From: Natranaerofaba carboxydovora
GTDB lineage: Bacteria; Bacillota; Natranaerobiia; Natranaerobiales; Natranaerofabaceae
NCBI RefSeq assembly: GCF_022539405.1
Contig: NZ_CP054394.1
Span: 3,063,833 to 3,127,832, forward strand
Direction: 5' to 3'
Length of the DNA stretch: 64,000 nucleotides
Position numbers and translations under genes: made by a program. How positions within the stretch are numbered: position 1 is the first letter of the stretch; every line of letters begins with the position of its first letter. Positions 1-8,909 of this stretch are shown piece after piece. Below the pieces are notes generated by a model, which was not told the origin of the DNA, did no database searches, and saw nothing but the letters and a program-made list of their open reading frames with translations.

Positions 1-229
1 GCAGGCAATAATAATCAACGATCCAAGCGAACATCCTTATTATAAAAGTGCTGATGAAGAAGTGTTTACCAAATTTCAAGCTGAAGTAATATCTCCAATT
101 GTTGCACAAGGTGATGCCATCGGGGCAGTTATTATTGGAAGTAAAGAGAAAAATGTAGAAATGGGAGATCTAGAATTTAAAATTGCCCAAACGGCGGCAG
201 GATTTTTGGCAAAACAAATGGAACAATAA
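1..229 (+). CDS. spoVT: Stage V sporulation protein T, C-terminal part (5' end outside window)
   Basis: The reading frame is open from position 2 to the TAA at 227-229 and gives about 75 C-terminal residues. They include IAQGDAIGAV-like text and end in AAGFLAKQMEQ, the typical SpoVT C-terminus of the GAF-like ligand domain. SpoVT is an AbrB-family transcription factor active in the forespore and controls late sigma-G genes. The DNA-binding N-terminus lies upstream of the window. A strong terminator follows immediately. The neighbouring mazG, HU and yabPQ genes match the usual spoVT region of Firmicutes. Confidence 0.9.
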   Translation, partial: QAIIINDPSEHPYYKSADEEVFTKFQAEVISPIVAQGDAIGAVIIGSKEKNVEMGDLEFKIAQTAAGFLAKQMEQ

Positions 230-231
230 CA

Positions 232-255
232 GGGAGCGTCAAACGCTCCCCTTTT
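232..255 (+). terminator. Rho-independent terminator after spoVT
   Basis: A perfect 7-bp stem, GGGAGCG at 232-238 and CGCTCCC at 244-250, with a TCAAA loop is followed by CTTTTTCTTT. Confidence 0.9.
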
Positions 256-260
256 TCTTT

Positions 261-391
261 AGTTAAACTCATCGGCGAATTCGTTTAGTAATTACATCGG
301 CGTCATTAGGCCTTATTTATCCTGCTTTCTCATCAAGATGTATTGCAATTAAAAACAAAACTTTGTTCATATGACTTTTTGTACCAGAATC
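261..391 (+). mobile_element. MITE-like element, right part only
   Basis: The stretch matches the right half of the element seen complete at 56773-56995. It has the core hairpin region ending GTCATTAGGCC (about 302-312), then TCTCATCAAGATGTATT, then the right terminal repeat ACTTTTTGTACCAGAATC ending at 391. The left arm is missing and the spoVT terminator abuts it. There is no coding potential. It lies just upstream of a mazG gene whose 5' end looks eroded. Confidence 0.75.
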
Positions 392-443
392 ATAAATAAC
401 TAAAAATAAAAGAAGAAAGGGGGTTAAAGCCGTTACAAGATGT

Positions 444-1556
444 TTGGAGATTAACTTTGAAGAAATCTGGCTAATATATTGTCAAAATCCTTTAGAAGAC
501 TGCTTAACGCTAAAACATTATGAAATATTAAAAGAAAAAGAAAGTATTATTTCTTGTACCCCAGGGATTGATAAGAACTTTTTTGCAGAAGAAAGTTTAG
601 AAATTACCCAAGTGGACTCTAAAGAATCACTTAATAAAGTATTAAAAAATTATAAAGGATCAAAATTTATCTTTTTGATTAATGAAAAAGATAAGCTTTT
701 TTTGGACATGTATTTGATATCTTTAATTAGAAACAAAGATGTCTTGATAAAAAAAGAAAAATTGTATGATCTGCAAAATGAAAGTAACTTGTTAACCTTG
801 ATGGATATTATGAGAGTTCTTCGGGGTGATAATGGCTGTCCTTGGGATAAAAAACAAAGCCATGAGTCTTTAAAACCTTACGTTATTGAAGAAGCTTACG
901 AAGTTGTGGAAGCTGTTGATAGAAACTCTATGGAAAATCTGTGCGAGGAACTAGGGGACTTATTGTTACAAGTTGTATTTCATGCGGCCTTAGCTGAAGA
1001 AAAAGAAGAATTTTATATAAGCGATGTTATACAAGGCATTGAAGAAAAAATGATAAGACGCCATCCGCATGTATTTGGAGATGTTAATATTGAAAGTGTA
1101 AGCCAGGTAAACGAGAACTGGGATAAAATTAAACAAAAAGAAAAGAAAGAAGCGAATAATAAATCAAAAATACTAAAAGATCCGAAACATTTGCCTGGGC
1201 TATTAAGAGCTGAAAAGATTCAATCTCAAGCGAAAGATGTAGGTTTTGATTGGGAAAGTAAAGAAGGTGCTTTAGAAAAAATGAAAGAAGAACTTAAAGA
1301 ATTAGAGAATGCATATAAGGGAAATATTCGGGAAAAAATAGAAGAAGAACTTGGAGACCTTTTATTTTCTGTGGTAAACGTTGCCAGATTTATGAATGTT
1401 TCACCAGAACTATCTTTACAAAAGACTATCGAAAAATTTTATCGTCGATTTTCATACATTGAAGAAAATATTAAAAAACAAAATCTAAAATTCGATGAAT
1501 GTGAACTTGAAGATTTAGACAAACTTTGGGAAAAGGCAAAAAAATCGGGTTTTTAA
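444..1556 (+). CDS. mazG: MazG nucleoside triphosphate pyrophosphohydrolase, reduced N-terminal domain
   Basis: MazG hydrolyses (d)NTPs to monophosphates and pyrophosphate. Two MazG domains are visible. The first has GCPWD at residues 131-135, EEAYE at 149-153 and EELGD at 168-172; the second has a further EEELGDLLFSVVN motif. Clostridial and bacillar homologues (YabN type) usually carry a roughly 200-residue tetrapyrrole methylase domain in front. Here only about 110 poorly conserved residues precede GCPWD and no glycine-rich SAM motif is visible. The in-frame start is TTG at 444, but the only good Shine-Dalgarno (AAAGGGGG, 416-423) is 20 bases upstream, so the true start is uncertain. A MITE remnant ends 52 bases upstream. 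Confidence 0.85.
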   Translation: MEINFEEIWLIYCQNPLEDCLTLKHYEILKEKESIISCTPGIDKNFFAEESLEITQVDSKESLNKVLKNYKGSKFIFLINEKDKLFLDMYLISLIRNKDVLIKKEKLYDLQNESNLLTLMDIMRVLRGDNGCPWDKKQSHESLKPYVIEEAYEVVEAVDRNSMENLCEELGDLLLQVVFHAALAEEKEEFYISDVIQGIEEKMIRRHPHVFGDVNIESVSQVNENWDKIKQKEKKEANNKSKILKDPKHLPGLLRAEKIQSQAKDVGFDWESKEGALEKMKEELKELENAYKGNIREKIEEELGDLLFSVVNVARFMNVSPELSLQKTIEKFYRRFSYIEENIKKQNLKFDECELEDLDKLWEKAKKSGF

Positions 1557-1696
1557 GCATTTTTTAAAATAAAATAGCAGGAATTTACTGATATATTTAG
1601 AATTAACCAATACGTAAAACAATATTTTCAGTTAAGTCTTTGTTTGGAAGGGCTTTGGAGGATATAATTTTAATAAATTAGGAGGGGTTTGATCTT

Positions 1697-1972
1697 ATGA
1701 ACAAATCAGAATTAATTGAAAAGGTTGCTCAAGAAGCAGGATTGACGAAAAAAGACACTGAAAAGGCAGTAAACAAAGTTTTTGATGTTATTTCTGAGGA
1801 GTTAGCTAAAGGAGAAAAAGTTCAGCTTATTGGTTTTGGCACATTTGAAACTAGGGAAAGAGCCGCTAGAGAAGGGCGTAATCCATCTACAGGAGAGGTT
1901 ATTCAAATAGAAGCAACAAGAATACCCGCCTTTAAAGCAGGAAAGTCACTCAAAGAAAAAGTTAAAAAGTAG
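1697..1972 (+). CDS. hup: HU-family DNA-binding protein
   Basis: This 91-residue protein is the standard length of HU, the small histone-like protein that bends and compacts DNA as a dimer. The N-terminal helices begin [11 protein letters not shown]. The beta-arm signature [20 protein letters not shown] lies at about residues 47-66. The start is ATG after a strong AGGAGGGG. The gene is monocistronic and followed by its own terminator. HU downstream of mazG is a common order in Firmicutes. Confidence 0.97.
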   Translation: MNKSELIEKVAQEAGLTKKDTEKAVNKVFDVISEELAKGEKVQLIGFGTFETRERAAREGRNPSTGEVIQIEATRIPAFKAGKSLKEKVKK

Positions 1973-2015
1973 AATAAAAAAGTAGAATGATAATGTGGAG
2001 TAATGATGTATGATT

Positions 2016-2052
2016 AAAAGAAATTAGGCAAGGCCTAGTTTCTTTTTTTTTA
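2016..2052 (+). terminator. Rho-independent terminator after HU
   Basis: AAAAGAAATTAGGC (2016-2029) pairs with GCCTAGTTTCTTTT (2032-2045), with one mismatch, and runs into a T tract. Confidence 0.85.
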
Positions 2053-2114
2053 GTATATTTTTCCCCCAGTATCAAATAATAAACTTAAAAGACTCAGTTG
2101 GGGGGTATAAATTG

Positions 2115-3092
2115 ATGGTTAAGAGAAAAACTATGCTTTGTTTTGTATTGATTACAATTTTAAGTCTTCCTTTATTTATTGGATGTGAAAGTGTGCCAAA
2201 GGATGATGAAGAGGGAGCAAAACCTGAAATACCTGAACCTATTTCAGATGGTGAAGGAGAAGAACCTACTTTGGCAGTTTATTTTCATGAGGAAGAGGAA
2301 ATAGAAGAAATGGAATTTGAAGAGTATATCAAAGGAGTTGTAGCCGGTGAAATGGAGCCTGATTGGCCAGAAGATGCTCTTGCAGCCCAGGCGATAATAG
2401 CAAGATCATTTACCCTTCACAAAATTGACAATGAGGGCGGCTTAGAAGATAGGGATGCACATGCATCAACTGATATTGAAGAATTTCAGGCCTATAGCGA
2501 AGAAGATATCACAGAACAGGTGGAAAATGCTGTTGATGATACAAGAGGTGTGGTAGCTACACATGACAACGAATATATTCAAGCCTGGTTCCATGCTTTT
2601 GCTGGACCGAGAACTGCTCTTGCAACAGAAGGGTTGGATTTTGAAGATGAAAATCCTCCATATATACAGATAGTTGAAAGCCAGGGGGATGAAATAATAC
2701 CAGAAGAAGAGGGAGAGTGGGAACTAGAACTTCAGAACGAAGAAATTATTGAAGCAGCTTCAGAAGCCGGAGCAGAAGTCCAAGAAGATAATTTGGAAAT
2801 GGAAATTGCTGAAGAAGGCCCATCAGGTAGAGCGACAGTTCTAGAAATAGGCGAACAAGAAGTTTCGGCACCTGACTTCAGATTAGCAGTAGGAAGCGAA
2901 GAGATGAGATCGACATATATTGAAGAATTAGAAAATAATGATGACGGTGTAAGGCTTGAGGGTGAAGGCTTTGGTCATGGAGTAGGGATGTGTCAGTGGG
3001 GAGCCAAAAAGTTAGCGCAAGACGGTGATGAACCAGAGGATATAATGAGATATTTTTATGAAGATATAGAAATCAGCAAAATATGGGACTAA
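2115..3092 (+). CDS. SpoIID/LytB-domain lipoprotein
   Basis: The N-terminus has a hydrophobic signal with lipobox LFIGC (Cys at about residue 24), predicting a lipid-anchored extracytoplasmic protein. The SpoIID/LytB core is recognisable from the YIKGVVAGEMEPDWP motif, the following AAQAIIARSFTLHK, and the C-terminal GFGHGVGMCQWGAKKLA. SpoIID proteins are peptidoglycan lytic transglycosylases in engulfment, but this is a shorter, free-standing relative with no SpoIIQ partner nearby, so a cell-wall role is only inferred. The protein is extremely rich in Glu/Asp, as in halophile exported proteins. The start is ATG 2115, or the adjacent TTG 2112, behind GGGGGG. Confidence 0.85.
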   Translation: MVKRKTMLCFVLITILSLPLFIGCESVPKDDEEGAKPEIPEPISDGEGEEPTLAVYFHEEEEIEEMEFEEYIKGVVAGEMEPDWPEDALAAQAIIARSFTLHKIDNEGGLEDRDAHASTDIEEFQAYSEEDITEQVENAVDDTRGVVATHDNEYIQAWFHAFAGPRTALATEGLDFEDENPPYIQIVESQGDEIIPEEEGEWELELQNEEIIEAASEAGAEVQEDNLEMEIAEEGPSGRATVLEIGEQEVSAPDFRLAVGSEEMRSTYIEELENNDDGVRLEGEGFGHGVGMCQWGAKKLAQDGDEPEDIMRYFYEDIEISKIWD

Positions 3093-3103
3093 CTGGCAAA
3101 AAA

Positions 3104-3130
3104 GGCGTGCAAAAATGTACGCCTTTTTTA
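3104..3130 (+). terminator. Rho-independent terminator after the SpoIID-like gene
   Basis: GGCGTGCA (3104-3111) pairs with TGTACGCC (3116-3123) and is followed by TTTTTT. Confidence 0.85.
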
Positions 3131-3213
3131 ATGCCTAATATGTCATAAACCTAAAGGTTGATAAATAGAATTTAGATAAAAGTGTACAAAATTTAAAAAA
3201 GGGGGAAGTAATA

Positions 3214-3510
3214 ATGGAAGAAAGGCTAGAAAAGAGTGAAGGACACAAATTAATTATAAATAACAGACAATTTAGCGAAATCACAGGGGTGCTACATGTT
3301 GATAGCTTTGATGATGAAGAAATTGTAGTTGAAACAGAGCTTGGACTATTAGCCTTAAAAGGAGAAGAACTAGATATAAAAGAACTAAACTTAGATGAAA
3401 AAGTATTAACTGTTGAAGGGATCATACTTGAAGTTAGTTACTCTGAAGAGAGTGGACAAAGAGGGGTGAAAGATAAGAGTAAAAGTTTGCTTGGAAAAAT
3501 ATTTAGATAG
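3214..3510 (+). CDS. yabP: Sporulation protein YabP
   Basis: This 98-residue protein has the YabP pattern: HKLIINNRQFSEITGVLHVDSFDDEEIVVET, with conserved NR and V.SFD features, then LL.LKGEELDIKELNLD. YabP-family proteins are needed for assembly of the spore coat or cortex in Bacillus, probably at the forespore membrane, with YabQ. The start ATG follows AGGGGGAAG. It forms an operon with yabQ 30 bases downstream. Confidence 0.9.
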   Translation: MEERLEKSEGHKLIINNRQFSEITGVLHVDSFDDEEIVVETELGLLALKGEELDIKELNLDEKVLTVEGIILEVSYSEESGQRGVKDKSKSLLGKIFR

Positions 3511-3540
3511 TTAATAGGCTCTTTAAGGAGAATTAAACCT

Positions 3541-4005
3541 ATGGGTTTTTTATATGAGCAGTTGTTTACCTTTTCCGTATCTATTGTTTACGGGATTTTT
3601 GTGGGTGTGATTTTTGATTTTTATCGGACTTTGAGGGGAAAGAAGAAGATAAATAGGATTTTATCAGATGTATTAGATTTATTAATATGGCTTGTTATTA
3701 CGGTTATTTTTATTTTTGTATTACTGTCAAGTAACTGGGGCGAAGTCAGGGCTTATGTTTTTATGGGTCTTGTAATGGGTGTGTTAATTTATTATTCTTT
3801 TTTTTCGTCTTTTATTACAGAAGGCTATCGTAATCTTTTTTCTTTGATTAAAAAGCTATTTAATTTAATCTTAAAATATATTATTGTGGCTCTTGGTTTT
3901 TTTAGTGTCCCCGTATTATTTTTTCTAAAAATGATAAAAAAATTGTGTGATTTGTTATTAAAGCTGGCAAATAGATTAAAAAAATTAATTAAAAGAAATA
4001 ATTAG
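3541..4005 (+). CDS. yabQ: Spore cortex biosynthesis membrane protein YabQ
   Basis: The 154-residue protein has about four hydrophobic segments (residues about 5-27, 42-62, 67-90 and 100-125) and a Lys-rich C-terminus. The FDFYRTLRGKK segment near residue 27 is a family feature. YabQ is an integral membrane protein required for spore cortex formation. It follows yabP with a 30-base gap and AAGGAGAAT as ribosome site. Its place between yabP and divIC matches Bacillus and Clostridia. Confidence 0.9.
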   Translation: MGFLYEQLFTFSVSIVYGIFVGVIFDFYRTLRGKKKINRILSDVLDLLIWLVITVIFIFVLLSSNWGEVRAYVFMGLVMGVLIYYSFFSSFITEGYRNLFSLIKKLFNLILKYIIVALGFFSVPVLFFLKMIKKLCDLLLKLANRLKKLIKRNN

Positions 4006-4094
4006 CAGGAATAAAAAGTTTTTTCAGAGAAAATATAACAACAAGGCAGGTTTATGCATTAAAATAAGATTATGTCTAGTGGGGGCGCTATATC

Positions 4095-4415
4095 ATGACA
4101 GCAAAGAGTAAAAATAATATCAAAGTGAAATCGAGTGTTTTTAGGGCTATAATATTAATACTTACTGTGTATTTTGTTTATTTATTCTATACTCAGACCG
4201 TTAATCACGTAGATCTAATCAGTAAGAAAGACGAAATAGAGAAAGATATCAAGGAAATAAAATCAGAGATAGACGAGTTGGAAACAAAAATTTATAAATT
4301 AGATGATAAAGAACAGGTGGAGTTACTAGCAAGAGAAAGGCTAAGGTTAATTGGTTCAGATGAAATTTTGATAAATGTGAGAGAACACATGTCTGAAGAA
4401 GGAAAATCTGATTGA
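4095..4415 (+). CDS. divIC: Septum formation initiator DivIC/FtsB family
   Basis: The 106-residue single-pass protein has a short basic N-terminus, a membrane segment at about residues 14-34, then a coiled coil of repeated EIEKDIKEIKSEIDELE heptads, and the family-typical ELLARERLRLIGSDEI region. DivIC/FtsB acts in the divisome with FtsL and DivIB on the outer side of the membrane. The start ATG 4095 follows GTGGGGGCG. The position between yabQ and yabR is the conserved one. Confidence 0.9.
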   Translation: MTAKSKNNIKVKSSVFRAIILILTVYFVYLFYTQTVNHVDLISKKDEIEKDIKEIKSEIDELETKIYKLDDKEQVELLARERLRLIGSDEILINVREHMSEEGKSD

Positions 4416-4498
4416 TGGGACATAATGGTTTCTTGACGTGGTTTTTATAGTACGATATAATTAGATAAAGAATTTTTGAGGGAGGAATATTAACAGTT

Positions 4499-4858
4499 AT
4501 GACGTTGAAAGTAGGCGGAGTAGTGGAAGGTGTCGTTAAAGGTATTACAAATTTTGGTGCTTTTGTAGAACTTCCAGGAGGACAGACAGGACTTGTACAC
4601 ATCTCGGAAGTAGCTGACACTTATGTTAAAGATATTCGTAAATATCTTAACGAAGAAGACAAAGTCAGAGTGAAGGTTCTAAGTATTGACGGGAAAAAAA
4701 TTGGTTTATCAATTAGAAAAGTTAAAGAGAACAAAGAAAAACTTGTTTCTTTTGAAGACAAGTTGGCCAAGTTTTTAAAAGAAAGTGATGAGAAGCAAAA
4801 GGATATCAAGAAAAATGTAGAGTCTAAAAGAGGAGATAGAGACTCGAATGCGTTTTAA
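4499..4858 (+). CDS. yabR: S1-domain RNA-binding protein (YabR-like)
   Basis: An S1 fold occupies residues 1-72: VGGVVEGVVKGITNFGAFVEL, then GLVHISEVA and VKVLSIDGKKIGLSIR. A charged tail of about 45 residues follows. YabR-type proteins are small general RNA-binding proteins of poorly known role, encoded next to divIC. The start ATG has GGGAGGAAT upstream. A terminator follows. Confidence 0.88.
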   Translation: MTLKVGGVVEGVVKGITNFGAFVELPGGQTGLVHISEVADTYVKDIRKYLNEEDKVRVKVLSIDGKKIGLSIRKVKENKEKLVSFEDKLAKFLKESDEKQKDIKKNVESKRGDRDSNAF

Positions 4859-4905
4859 CGTAACTATATAAAAAACTAATTTAAATAAAATATGAAAAAA
4901 AGTCC

Positions 4906-4932
4906 AAAAGCGCTTAAACAGCGCTTTTTTTA
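4906..4932 (+). terminator. Rho-independent terminator after yabR
   Basis: AAAAGCGC (4906-4913) and GCGCTTTT (4921-4928) form the stem around a 7-base loop, followed by more T. Confidence 0.85.
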
Positions 4933-4974
4933 TATTATGTGCTAGTTTTTGACATTATTATGGGGGTGATTATT

Positions 4975-5898
4975 ATTATAAATAACACTGTGGCTGTGAT
5001 AGATATTGGAAGTAATTCTATTAGGTTAATGATTGCCAAAATAGAAGGACAAAGTATTAAAGAATTAGTTAAAGAATTAGAAACGACAAGGATGGGAGAA
5101 GGATTAGGGAAAAGTGGATACATAAAACCAGATGCAACCTATAAAAGCTTAAGTGTACTTTCTCATTATCTAGATTTAATTGAAAATTATGGTGCTAAAC
5201 TATGTAGTGTTATAGGAACAAGTGCTTTGCGGGAAGCAAGTAACTCAAAGGATTTCTTGAAGAAAGTAAAGCATAAATTGGGGATTGAAGTTGAAGTTAT
5301 AAGTGGTACAAAAGAAGCTTTGTTAAGTGCCAAAGGTGCTTTGTATGACAAAACCCCCGAAAAATATTTAGTGTTTGACCTGGGTGGAGGAAGCCTTGAG
5401 CTAATAAATAAGGATGTAGAACTTGTTAAGAGTATTCAAATCGGCGCTGTTAAGATGTATGAGAAGTTTAGTGATTATACTGGTTATGTGGATCTAGACA
5501 AAATATATAATGAAGTAATGAAAGTTTTGGAAACTAATATTGAATATAATAAACTAGGGTTAGGTAGCAAAGAATATTTAGTGGGAGTAGGGGGCACGGC
5601 AACAACGTTTGCAATGCTTGACCAAAAATTAATACAGTACGATCATAATAAAATTCAGGAGTATTATATTAGCAATGAAAGGATATCTGAAATTACTTTA
5701 AGATTAAATAATCTTAGCTTAGAGGAAAGAAAAAAAGTAGCAGGTATGCCTAAAAACAGAGAGGATATTATTGTTTCTGGAGGAGGAGTGCTTTGGGCTT
5801 TGTTAGACTATCTATCATATGATGGTTATTATGCTAGTGATAGAGACCTGTTATACGGCATGATATTTGAAGAAATTTCAAGAAGGTTAAATACTTGA
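4975..5898 (+). CDS. ppx: Ppx/GppA family phosphatase
   Basis: The actin-like ATPase fold is shown by AVIDIGSNSIRLMIAKI at the N-terminus, IGTSALREASNS, VFDLGGGSLEL and VGVGGTATTFAML. The length (about 305 residues) suits the short GppA-like exopolyphosphatase/pppGpp phosphatase branch, so the substrate could be polyphosphate or pppGpp. The start is odd. The ribosome site GGGGGTGAT (4962-4970) is followed at normal spacing by ATT codons (4972, 4975) and ATA 4978. The canonical candidates ATG 4960 and GTG 4966 overlap the ribosome site, and GTG 4990 is far from it. I place the start at ATT 4975 with low certainty. Confidence 0.87.
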   Translation: MINNTVAVIDIGSNSIRLMIAKIEGQSIKELVKELETTRMGEGLGKSGYIKPDATYKSLSVLSHYLDLIENYGAKLCSVIGTSALREASNSKDFLKKVKHKLGIEVEVISGTKEALLSAKGALYDKTPEKYLVFDLGGGSLELINKDVELVKSIQIGAVKMYEKFSDYTGYVDLDKIYNEVMKVLETNIEYNKLGLGSKEYLVGVGGTATTFAMLDQKLIQYDHNKIQEYYISNERISEITLRLNNLSLEERKKVAGMPKNREDIIVSGGGVLWALLDYLSYDGYYASDRDLLYGMIFEEISRRLNT

Positions 5899-5948
5899 CT
5901 TTGGTTAAAAAATCGGTTACAATGCATTAGCAGTAAAAAAACTTTCAT

Positions 5949-6029
<81 letters not shown>

Positions 6030-6060
6030 AAAATATAAAAAGTCAATTAATTAAAAAAAT

Positions 6061-6118
6061 AAAAAAAGACATAAAAAAAGAACAAATTATTTGTTCTTTT
6101 TTTATGTCTTTTTTTATT
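6061..6118 (+). terminator. Long AT-rich terminator after tRNA-fMet
   Basis: AAAAAAAGACATAAAAAAAG continuing to ACAAAT pairs over about 26 bases with its complement, which ends in a T run at 6108-6120. Confidence 0.8.
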
Positions 6119-6316
6119 TTCGACACCAACTCGATTAAGTCAAGGACAAATTAAATCTTTTTAAAAAACTTTCGGGGCTAATATGTCGATAAAAAATTTT
6201 TTCAGGTTAAATAATTAGACAGACTTTTTTTTGATATAGCTATATAATATGCCCTACCAAATTTAAAAATTAAAGAGTAATAAAGTGCCATAATAAACTT
6301 AAAGGAGTGGATAGCT

Positions 6317-8779
6317 ATGTCATTTAGGACGCAATCGTTAAAACCGTATCGAAGAATGTATGAACCTGAAAAAGAAGAAAAGAATAGAAGTGAACTAAAG
6401 GATAAGCTCGGTGCAAATAGTGGAAAACAGTTTGAACTTTTAAAACTATACTTAAAAGACTCAATATCCTGGTTTTATGTTTTAGGCGGGTTTTTCCTTG
6501 CCCAAAGTACACTTATTGAGGGGATCTTTCCGTTTGCTATAGCATTGGTGATTGCCCTTAAAAAAGAAAATTCTAAGTATTTTCTTCCAGGATTTTTAGG
6601 TTGCTTTGTAGGAGAGGTGATAAGGTCAGGTGTCTTTGGACTACTTACAATGACAGCTATAATTTCATCCTTAATATTGATTGATTATTTACAGGACAAG
6701 CTCAAATTTAAAAATGTAAACTGGTGGGTTGGTGTAGCTTTATTATATGCAGGTATTAATCTAGTTCCTTTAATGCCTGGAGGTATTAATAATTACCAAC
6801 TTTATAGATCTATGTTTGACGCCTGCTTAATGTTGATAACGAGTGTTATATTTTGCCAGTCTATTGCTCAAATCGAGGTGCAAAAATGGCCTAAATCTAA
6901 CAAAAAAGAAGAAGTAATACCACTTTCTTTTATGTTTGTGTTGATAATTTTAGGTATGGAAAGTTTGATTGTTGTAGGGCTTAGCTTACAGCACATTTTT
7001 ATAAACATAATAGTTTTGATCTTTGGTTATATAGCGGGAGGAGGAATAGGGGCTGCTTCAGGAGCGATCTTAGGAAGTGCTCTAGTGTTTTCTAATCCCA
7101 ATCCTGCTTTTATAGGTGCACTTACCCTTGGTGGCTTCTTGGGGGGAGTTTTTAATGATTTCAAAAAGCCGGGAGCTATTTTGGGCTTTTTGATAGGGGC
7201 TAGCATTATGACTTTTTATTTAAGTAGGCCATTTGAAATTATAGGAGCATTTCAAGAGCTAGCTATAGCAGCTATAGTATTTATGTTATTACCTTCAAAA
7301 TTTATAGAATACACTAAAATGTTCTTTCCTTTGAATAATGATGACCTTGATGAGAAAAGGCATTTAAGTGAAATGTTAAGTAAAAGAACAGATGAGCTTT
7401 CTTTAATATTTGATGAGTTGTCTAGTACTTTTAATGAAGCTAGCGATATGCAAGCTGAGACTAGAGTAGAGATAGAAATGTTTATGGAAAAAGCTGCAAA
7501 TAATATTTGCCTTGGTTGTAAAAAATATAAAAACTGCTGGGAAAATAACTTCTTTTCTATTTATAGAGGAATGGTAGAGACTTTGAGTAATATAGAAAAT
7601 AAAAATGATGGAGATATGATAGAAGATAAAGACCTATCCCCTCATTTAATTAAGCATTGCCTTAGGCCATCTGCTTTAAAATATAAGCTAAAAACCATAT
7701 ATGATATATTTAAAGTTGAGGTATTTTGGCAAAGAAAAGTGAGTGAAAATCAGGAATTTGTTGCAGAGCAGCTTAAAGGGATAAGTGATATAATGGGTAA
7801 AATCTCTTGTGAGCTAGAACGTGAACTGAAAGGTGAAGAGGAAATAGAGTCTAAACTGATTAAAAAACTGGTTGCAAACAAAGTACCTGTACAAGCAATT
7901 GAAACCAATAAACTAGGAAATGGAAGGTTGTGTGTTAATGTCAAATTAAAAGAGTGTAGTGAAAAAGACTTGTGTGATAGACATGTAAACCAGTATGTTT
8001 CAGAAATATTAGGTGAAAAAATGATGGTAGTTAGAAATAGCTGCTTTTATAGAGCTGAAGAAGGGGCATGCAGTTTTACCCTTAGTCCCTTTAAAGCGTA
8101 TAATATTATAACGGGTGTATGCCAGATTAATGACAAAAATGAACAAACATGTGGTGATAGTTACTTATCTCGCCAGCTAAAATCTGGGCAGCATTTGCTT
8201 TTGTTAAGTGATGGTATGGGCAAAGGAGAAAAAGCGAAAAAGGATAGCGAAGCAGCAATTAAATTACTCGAAAGACTTTTGAATTCGGGTTTTGATCGTA
8301 ACCTTGTAATAAAAAATGTTAACTCTATCCTAAATCTTAGAAATAAAAAAGAGTCTTTTGCTACCATGGATATGGTATTAGTTGACATGTTAACTGGCGA
8401 AGGTGAATTTTATAAAGCGGGAGCTATGCCGACGTATATAATTAGAGAAAACGAAATACAGAAAGTAGAAGGAGAGTCTTTGCCAGCTGGTATATTAAAT
8501 AACTTAGAACCGACGATTAGTAGGGTTAAACTAACAGAAGAGGATGTACTTGTTATGGTAAGTGATGGTGTCTTCTCTTTAGAAGATAACGAAATAGAAA
8601 AGGATTGGCTAGAAAAAGAACTAAATAACCTTAAAGACTCACCCCCCCAGGTGCTAGCTGATGAACTCTTAAGTAAGGTGGTAAGAAGGCATTATGGAGA
8701 GGTAAGTGATGATGTCACTATAATGGTAAGTAAAGTAAAAAAGAACTTTAGGCTTAAAACGGGAGTCGAAATTTTATAG
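6317..8779 (+). CDS. spoIIE: Stage II sporulation protein E, serine phosphatase
   Basis: At 820 residues this is the usual size. Residues about 50-340 contain roughly ten hydrophobic segments. A central region follows with CxxC pairs (CLGCKKYKNCW). The C-terminal PP2C-type phosphatase domain has LLSDGMGKGEKAKKDSEAA near residue 633, FATMDMVLVD, and VSDGVFSLEDNE. SpoIIE dephosphorylates SpoIIAA to activate sigma-F in the forespore. The start ATG is preceded by AAAGGAGTGG. It is followed by tilS, as in Bacillus. Confidence 0.96.
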   Translation: MSFRTQSLKPYRRMYEPEKEEKNRSELKDKLGANSGKQFELLKLYLKDSISWFYVLGGFFLAQSTLIEGIFPFAIALVIALKKENSKYFLPGFLGCFVGEVIRSGVFGLLTMTAIISSLILIDYLQDKLKFKNVNWWVGVALLYAGINLVPLMPGGINNYQLYRSMFDACLMLITSVIFCQSIAQIEVQKWPKSNKKEEVIPLSFMFVLIILGMESLIVVGLSLQHIFINIIVLIFGYIAGGGIGAASGAILGSALVFSNPNPAFIGALTLGGFLGGVFNDFKKPGAILGFLIGASIMTFYLSRPFEIIGAFQELAIAAIVFMLLPSKFIEYTKMFFPLNNDDLDEKRHLSEMLSKRTDELSLIFDELSSTFNEASDMQAETRVEIEMFMEKAANNICLGCKKYKNCWENNFFSIYRGMVETLSNIENKNDGDMIEDKDLSPHLIKHCLRPSALKYKLKTIYDIFKVEVFWQRKVSENQEFVAEQLKGISDIMGKISCELERELKGEEEIESKLIKKLVANKVPVQAIETNKLGNGRLCVNVKLKECSEKDLCDRHVNQYVSEILGEKMMVVRNSCFYRAEEGACSFTLSPFKAYNIITGVCQINDKNEQTCGDSYLSRQLKSGQHLLLLSDGMGKGEKAKKDSEAAIKLLERLLNSGFDRNLVIKNVNSILNLRNKKESFATMDMVLVDMLTGEGEFYKAGAMPTYIIRENEIQKVEGESLPAGILNNLEPTISRVKLTEEDVLVMVSDGVFSLEDNEIEKDWLEKELNNLKDSPPQVLADELLSKVVRRHYGEVSDDVTIMVSKVKKNFRLKTGVEIL

Positions 8780-8909
8780 TTGTATTGTAAGTGTTAGGTT
8801 GGGGTATAATTTTGTATATATTTAATATTAATATTTGCAGGATTTATTTTAATGTTGGAGAATAGACTAAAGACAAAAATAATAAAGATTACCAGGTGGC
8901 TATTGATTT

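Noticed and set aside
6061..6118. Long inverted repeat after the tRNA as a mobile element
   Set aside because: It lacks the MITE termini, is almost all A and T, and ends in a T run, so a terminator explains it.
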